Shown piece by piece: positions 36,969 to 64,000 of a stretch of 64,000 nt of DNA; position 1 is the first letter of the stretch; every line of letters starts with the position of its first letter. The position numbers and the translations under genes were made by a program. The notes beneath the pieces are model-generated. The model searched no databases. It saw only the letters and a list, made by a program, of their open reading frames with translations, and had not been told where the DNA came from. This stretch comes from Ampullaceana balthica (Eukaryota; Mollusca; Gastropoda; Lymnaeidae): positions 1,960,501 to 2,024,500 of the forward strand of contig CALYLW010000037.1 of the NCBI GenBank assembly GCA_944989445.1, written 5' to 3'.

Positions 36969-37610
36969 TCAAATGACAATGTTATAAAATATCACCCCAT
37001 AAATCGGCATCCTTCCGTCTTGCAAGACGTTGGTGCACCATCGCTGGGTTGGGTTGCATTTCCTCGTGTGGCTGAGCAGTCCTATCCTTGAGTGACAGTC
37101 TTTACCACATCTTTTGCACACGAGTTCTGGGCTTCCCAATGTTTTGGCCTTTCTCCTAGCTCTTCTGTCTGTAGCCTCCTCCATCCTTCACTCCTCGGCT
37201 ACTGTGACACGCTCTTTTACAACTGTGCACCACATAAATCAATCTTCTTCCTTACACTCCCAGTCGCTTGTGCGTATTCTGGCTGCTTTCATGTCCCTTT
37301 GGCAGACATCTTTAAATCGCAGATGTGGGCGACCTGGTTTCCTCTTTCCCGATGCCAGTTCTCCATATAGGAGGTCCTTGGGGATGCGATCAGGGCTCAT
37401 TCTTTTTACATGTCCTAGCCATCTCAGGAATCCTTCACTAAGGATTGAGAACATGCTTTGGGTATTTGCATGCATCAGGAACTCACTATTTAGCACTTTG
37501 TCCTGCCATTTAATGTCAAGGATGCGACCCAGGCACCTCAAGTGGAATTTATTAAGCTTGCGATCACCCCATACTGTACTTAAAATCTGTGGCCTACAAA
37601 TATTCGGTTA
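36969..37610 (-). pseudogene. LINE relic, ORF2 C-terminus with zinc finger
   Basis: The minus-strand frame at 37239-37541 reads LGRILDIKWQDKVLNSEF, LRWLGHVKRMSPDRIPKDL and KRKPGRPHLRFKDVCQRDMK. After a stop, the frame at 36969-37184 gives RRARRKAKTLG and a zinc finger VCKRCGKDCHSRIGLLSHTR. This is the same C-terminal LINE module as at 29449-30218 but less decayed. It ends about 350 bp before gene 2. Confidence 0.85.
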
Positions 37611-37973
37611 ATTGTGATGAAAAGTCATATCAGTAAAAAAAATGTGTTACCAAGCAATTGAAGTGTCATTTGTTGATCAGCAGACCACATGTGTTATTTG
37701 CTAAAGCATTGATTAAAATGTCATATTTTTGCTGAATACTGGAATATTAAGGTGGGCATAATTCTAAAAAAGTTGTTTGGCTTTCCAGCAGTTAAAAACT
37801 GTTAAGTTATTTTTTTTAAAAATTATCATTTCAAATTTAAAAATAAAATCTCAAAAGAAAGTAACTGAGTGACATTATTTTCTGTGAAGATTTCATATTC
37901 CTTCTTAATTAATAAGAAGAAATTACAATCATTTAAGAAATAACAACTTTTCAATTATCTTTTTAGCTAAAAG

Positions 37974-58784
<20,811 letters not shown>

Positions 58785-61226
58785 AAAACATCCCAAGGTG
58801 GCAACTATAACAACTAAAGGAAACATTCCATGTAATGCTATGTTTAAAATCTAACTAAAATTTTTATTAGAGCAAAGGCAAAACAAGCCTTGTCTTTTTT
58901 TTGTTTTTGTGTGAATCATTTTCCCACTATTTTCATTAAATAGAAAGGTTTTCTACAATATTCTTATAATTTTCACATTACTGGGGATAGTTTTGTTTGA
59001 AATAATGAGATGTTTCTGTTGTGGGTGGCTGTTGCCCCATTTAAGGGTAGCGTTTATTTTACAAGAACGAAATCGTCATAAGTGTTATGAATCCTTATCA
59101 TTTATAGAGTAAAATTGACACTAATTACTACTGTTTAGTTGCATGTAAATGTGTATTTAAAAAAAAAGGAAAGTTACTAACAGTATTGAATAGTTTTCTG
59201 ACAATCCTTCAGTTAGATGTACATTTTAGTTAGTTAAATATTTTATTTTTATGAAATTATCCTTGAAATGCATTTTATTGGAATACATTTAAACAATTAA
59301 TTTTAATTTTATTTAGTATACAATGCTTAAAACAGCTTTTCATTTTGAGAGTTTTAATTTTAAGTGCCATACAACATGTGATGTTAGATTATTTTTAGCA
59401 TTTTAATTCAAGCTTGACAATCAATATTTTTTTTATGTTTGTTGCTTTTTCATTTAATTTAATGCTTTTAAACTAGCTTGTCTAATTAAGTTTGCTGACA
59501 TTTCAAAGCTCAATTTTTTGCTTGCATGAGTCTTCCAGCTTTTAAAACAAAGTATTTCTAATATATATAATGTTTGTACCTGTTGTCCTACTACACTTTT
59601 TTAAAAAATCTTCCTTAATAATAAATAAATAAATTTTAATTGAATATCTATAGGCAGAAGTTAATGTGATGTTAATTTTATAAATTTTCAAGTTCCCTAT
59701 TGCTACAACAAACATTGCAAATTTATGCTACAACAAACAGTGAACATGTATGTTCAGATAAAATTCCCTAAATGTAATTTTAAGATTCTTAAAAATACAC
59801 TGATACTTGTAGAGATTTTTTTTTAAAATTGAAAACCATTAGTATTATTATTACTAAATACATTTAAAAATAATTATATTTTTTATTTCATCCCATTGTG
59901 AGAGTTATGATGTTGGAAAACATGAGACTGGGCTTTTTATCAACTGTCCATATTCTTTAAGTACACAACAAAAAATGTAAACATATTGGTTAAAGCAGTT
60001 GAGTCTTTAGCTTTTCACCACAGTTTAGGGAATAAGCTGGGGAATATCTTGGGGTATTCCTAGTGTTACTTTTGAACTCATAATTTCATATATAAATTCA
60101 TTATAACCATCTTCTAGTTATTTAAGATATAGGTTATTGTATTGCATCAATCTTATATACATATGATTTGAATTGTATGTGTAACAGTTTGATCACTACG
60201 AATTATTGAAATATGTTTGAACATTAAATGGTTTACTTCAGATTACTTAATAAAAAAAACCAAATACATGTAGATAAAAAAAATTAAAATTTGAAAGTTT
60301 ACAATTGATTTAATTTTAAATTCCAAAAAATTGTAAATCCTTAAAAAGCCAAATTTATTATTGTAATTTTTAGAAGTTTACTTATACAGTAACAGAAAGT
60401 TTATTTTCAAAAAATGCTCATTCTTCTGTAAAGGTTGGGTGCTCCTAGTGAGAAGCCATTTCTTTATCACTTTTATCTCATCACTGATGCTATAAGTAAT
60501 TAGTTTAATTTCAATTAAATTTTAAACCTCATCAGTTATATTTGTCTCATCATCTAAAACCATTTTTAGGGAAACATTTAGTTCAGAACAGCTAGTCATG
60601 ACATATTTATACAACTTTGTAAAATACAGTTTTAAAATCTTTAATGTAAATAGTAATGTGAGCTTTCTTCTTATAAATAAGCAACAACAAAATTCCTTTG
60701 CCCTTTACGTAAGGAACTTTTATATTTTTTTATCCTCTCGTATTATTTTTTAAAATTATACTGTAGCAATTTATGTAATCAAGTAAACTTAATTATCTTC
60801 TTGCCATTAGCTTGATTTAAAACATATAGTTGTATATTTCTTAATGCTCTTGTAACCCTGAGTCTTTCATGAGGTGTCTGCAACAAAGGCTCTGTTGTCA
60901 TATCATGTCTGTTGGATCATAGAATGCTGAATAACAAATTTATGATGTGTGAAACTTCTACCTTAGTAAATTTGAGGACATTTCCAATAATAAAATTTAA
61001 AATCCACACTTTCCCTGTTGATTTATGTTTTTAAAAAGTCTGTCACATTTTTGTCCAATGTTTGTATTTCAATTTTAAAATTGTATTTTATTTGTTATTT
61101 AACTTCACAATTCTGTGGGGCAAATTTTGTATTATAATTTCGACCCCATTCATGATGATCAAATTTTTTTTTGCATTGGTTCAAGCGGGTCAGATCTATA
61201 CAATAATCTTGTGTATAAAAGGAGCG
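58785..61226 (+). terminator. Probable 3' UTR and downstream DNA of gene 2
   Basis: No AATAAA occurs close to the TAG. The first clear cluster is AATAATAAATAAATAAA at about 59618-59634, roughly 0.84 kb downstream, with an ATTAAA variant near 58936. A further AATAAA lies near 60250. The 3' UTR is therefore likely long. No other gene was seen in this AT-rich stretch. Confidence 0.4.
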
Positions 61227-61234
61227 TCCTAAAG

Positions 61235-61520
61235 CAGTGCTTCTCAAACATTTTAGTATGGCGGACCGGCAGGAATTTTTCCATTGCTCCAGGGACCAGT
61301 GAATTATTTTCACTGTACTGACGTAGTAGATACATATTATTTATTGTATTTTACTTGTTTCTTTTTATGTGCCTATTAACGAAAAATTATTATGGTTGAA
61401 ATTAAAGAACTATAATTATATTTTTCTGTCCTTTCTTCATACCTCTGCTGACCGGCAGCGCCGGCAGTGGATGGCCAACGGACCGTTCCGGTCCGCGGGC
61501 CAACATTTTGAGAAGCACTG
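61235..61520. mobile_element. hAT (Charlie-like) MITE, 286 bp
   Basis: The ends are CAGTGCTTCTCAAACATTTT and, inverted, CAGTGCTTCTCAAAATGTTG. A perfect 8-bp duplication TCCTAAAG is at 61227-61234 and 61521-61528. There is no coding sequence. Confidence 0.92.
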
Positions 61521-61845
61521 TCCTAAAGTGCGAGCTAACTATACATGTAAGATTTACGAACAGAAAATGTGATTCGCGCCCTTTGCCTGGGCCACGTAGT
61601 GAGCGAACAGAAGCAACTGGTCACTATCCAACACTGTCACTAAAATGAAATGAATGTTAACATAATCTAAATATAAAAAAAGAATCTCTAAAATGGAAAA
61701 AAAACATTTTAATATGCTATAACTTAGCTTGACATAAGGGAAACATTTGAACGGGAATCACTTAGCGATTCATTGACGACCTTGGGAAAAGATGCTTGCA
61801 ATGACGGAAATGTAGCTTGAAATATTAACACAGGCTACAAATACC

Positions 61846-61970
61846 GTGTTGTTACCCTGAACAATCTTAGTGACCAAAGACCTGTTGTTACCCTGAACAA
61901 TCTTAGTGTTACCCTGAACAATCTTAGTGTTACCCTGAACAATCTTAGTGTTACACTGAACAATCTTAGT
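61846..61970 (+). repeat. 21-bp minisatellite
   Basis: Five copies of TTACCCTGAACAATCTTAGTG are present. The last four follow one another directly from about 61889, and one further copy lies just before them. Confidence 0.92.
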
Positions 61971-61974
61971 GACT

Positions 61975-62684
61975 TCCCAGGCAAACTCTTACCCCAACCT
62001 TGGACGCACCTATTTGGGCAATGATTGGTCGCATGAAACACCAACAAACTCACCAAACTGCCACAGTCCATAAATAGGATAATGTACAGAGTGGTCTTTG
62101 TCGTCCATGATGGATGAACAACCAAACAACCAACCATCATTTTACACGCGACGGCGACTTATAAGCTAATGTAGTGGTCGGCAACACGCGGTTTCCGCAG
62201 TCCCAAAGGGCTCTAAAATTTATTTAAAATAAAATTTTTAAACAATTTTTTTTAAAAAGGAATAGATTTAGCCGCCTCTTCTCCCTCACATTTAAAAGAT
62301 AAAAAAAATGATTACGTATCTGTAATTTCATGAGGCCCCCAAATATTTTACCCGTTGATTTATAATAACTTTCCCCATGAACTCTTCCACAGGCCTATAT
62401 AAGTATATAGGGCTGGTTGTAATTTTAAAAAAAATAATTGTTCGATTAATTGTTCGCTACTTCATACACCAAGTGACACTGTGTAGTAAATTTCTCAACA
62501 GGAAATGTGTTATGAGTGCTGTAACAAACACCTTCACTTTCTCGGAGCCAAATTTTTAAGTCTTTCAGTATTTTCTTTCTGGAAAATAAACGCGAGTTCG
62601 GCAACATGAGGGCTCTAAGTCGGGAAAAAGTTCTCAGTAGACTTTCATTTTGGATCATCTAGGCAACCAGTCTGACCACCCATC
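61975..62684. other. Intergenic DNA, possible hAT fragment
   Basis: A hAT-terminus-like TAGTGGTCGGCAACACGCGG at about 62172 has no clear partner. Nothing else was recognised. Confidence 0.35.
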
Positions 62685-62905
62685 TCATGCCGGTGTGTTG
62701 GTAAGTGACGCAGCGTGCACAGGCCGTCACAGGCCACGGCTATGAGGGTCCCACGCTATTCCCAGCCGCCTTTGTTTCCTTAACTGGTGTCAGGTTCCCA
62801 TTCGGAGCTTGTTGGACTCAGGGACATCCTTGGTCCCGGGAACAAATCCCTGCATACACGGATATTCGAACCCGTGACCATCGTACGCCAGCTGAGTGCG
62901 CCGGA
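62685..62905 (-). mobile_element. tRNA-derived SINE, second copy
   Basis: Reverse complement of the SINE at 15315: CTGGCGTACGATGGTCACGG, a good B box GGGTTCGAATATCCG, CCCTGAGTCCAACAAGCTCC and GAATGGGAACCTGACACC. The 3' part includes CCCTCATAGCCGTGGCC. It is uninterrupted where hAT A entered the other copy. Confidence 0.75.
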
Positions 62906-64000
62906 AATTCACATGAAACGATATTTTAAAATCTATATTAATGAGTTTGCTTTGATAAGCCCGACTCATCTTACGGTTGTTGAGTTAAAAAGCAACAATC
63001 CAAATGAACGGAGCCAGGGGAATGCTACTCTGTTAAACATAATTTGAACATGTCCCGAAGTCAAGAAAAAGTATTCACTTCGCAATTTCAATTTCAACTA
63101 ATTGTAGCGTTTCTCGTTTAACTAATTACTATACAAATGTTATCACGCCTAATACAAATTAACGAACCCCCCCCCCTCCCGTAATTAAAAAATATTGAAT
63201 GCTTTGCTGATCCTGTAAGTTGTTCGTGGTAAGCTGCTACATTTTTTTAACGTTTTTGTATTTGAATTCTAGATTTAAAGTAAAACAGTTTAGGTATAAT
63301 CCAGCAGGCTGTACTTTATACGAGCGGCCGATGCCTACCATCTAGTTGTTCATTTGTCTGTTACTATTTCGTGATTTCAAAACACATAGACATTCACCGG
63401 AATGTAGATTCAATCAAGGGCTTTACAAAAATGGAGCAATCTTTCTATCACAAATATCCACACGGACATTGTAGGACGCTTAGAACTGTTTCTCTCTTTG
63501 TGTCAGCTAAAGAAACAAAATAATTTTAAAAAAACAACAACAAAAGAACAGAAAAAAAAACAACAACAATGAATTCAATCGAGAGAAACAAAATAAATAG
63601 AGGCTTGGCAGTGGTTATTGAGGTAAAGAAGTCTTTATTGAAAAGGGTTCCAGAAAAGAAAGAAGCTATGTTAGAAAAGAAATAGTCACACCGTGAACCG
63701 GACTTTAAAAAAAACAACAGATTTTGTGAGAAGACTTGTGTGAAGAAGGAATTAGAGACTCCACACTCCCACCTCCTTCTCCCCCCTCCTCCTCCCCACA
63801 ACCACCAACCATTTAACAACGACGATGGCGATCTCAACCAGCGTGTACTCTCCAGCAGACGCCTGAGGGGGGAGGGGAGGGGGAGTAAGAACTGCTCACC
63901 CTTCATGAGTCCAGTGTCTGGGACCATAGTATCGATATTCGTCACTTGAGGACGTTCTGTTGGTCAGCCGTGAGTTAGCATTGATTGACCATCCCACCCC
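62906..64000. other. Unassigned right end of window
   Basis: This has mixed AT-rich and low-complexity sequence, including CAA-rich and C/T-rich tracts at 63536-63570 and 63768-63800. Overlapping frames at 63526-63945 (minus) and 63740-63949 (plus) are driven by these tracts and match no family I know. A 5' end of another gene is possible but not shown. Confidence 0.35.

Noticed and set aside
63526..63949. 139-codon minus frame and 69-codon plus frame, possible first exon of a next gene
   Set aside because: Composition is driven by C/T-rich and CAA-rich tracts, and neither frame has a recognisable domain or a supported splice site.

Overview
The window is AT-rich, intron-containing animal DNA. 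It carries two tandem, same-strand paralogues of a glycoside hydrolase family 31 (GH31) alpha-glucosidase with an N-terminal trefoil (P-type) domain, the architecture of lysosomal acid alpha-glucosidase and of one module of maltase-glucoamylase or sucrase-isomaltase. The rest is mostly transposable elements: hAT elements with clear 8-bp target duplications, Tigger/pogo-like elements, non-LTR retrotransposon pieces and a tRNA-derived SINE. Intron structure, repeat types and single-module GH31 genes fit an invertebrate. A gastropod mollusc is my best guess, from general resemblance only.

Gene 1 (1709-13905) has 18 coding exons whose phases all fit and would encode 909 residues. Exon 2 is interrupted by an antisense 3.9-kb non-LTR retrotransposon (2573-6510) with a perfect 26-bp target-site duplication. 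Removing the insert and one duplicate restores an uninterrupted frame, so the insertion is recent. It may be a haplotype variant or may have just made the gene a pseudogene.

Gene 2 (37974-58784) is intact in sequence: 19 exons in any one transcript, 961 or 963 residues. It begins with a type II membrane anchor. Its fourth homologous exon exists in two tandem versions (44392-44639 and 44957-45210). Their phases allow only one per mRNA, and they differ at a residue that lines the substrate pocket in the human enzyme. It also has a 3.3-kb intron missing from gene 1 and a fourfold-amplified 5' splice site after exon 10.

The layout is: 1-1701, no recognised gene; 1709-13905, gene 1 with the LINE; 13906-37966, about 24 kb of intergenic DNA with nested hAT elements, MITEs, LINE relics and a tRNA-like sequence; 37974-58784, gene 2 with TE-filled introns; 58785-64000, probable 3' UTR, a hAT MITE, a minisatellite, a SINE and unassigned sequence. 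Both enzymes should hydrolyse alpha-glucosidic bonds. Both keep the catalytic DMNEP nucleophile and HWLGD acid/base motifs, but differ in N-terminal anchoring and in the exon-4 subsite.
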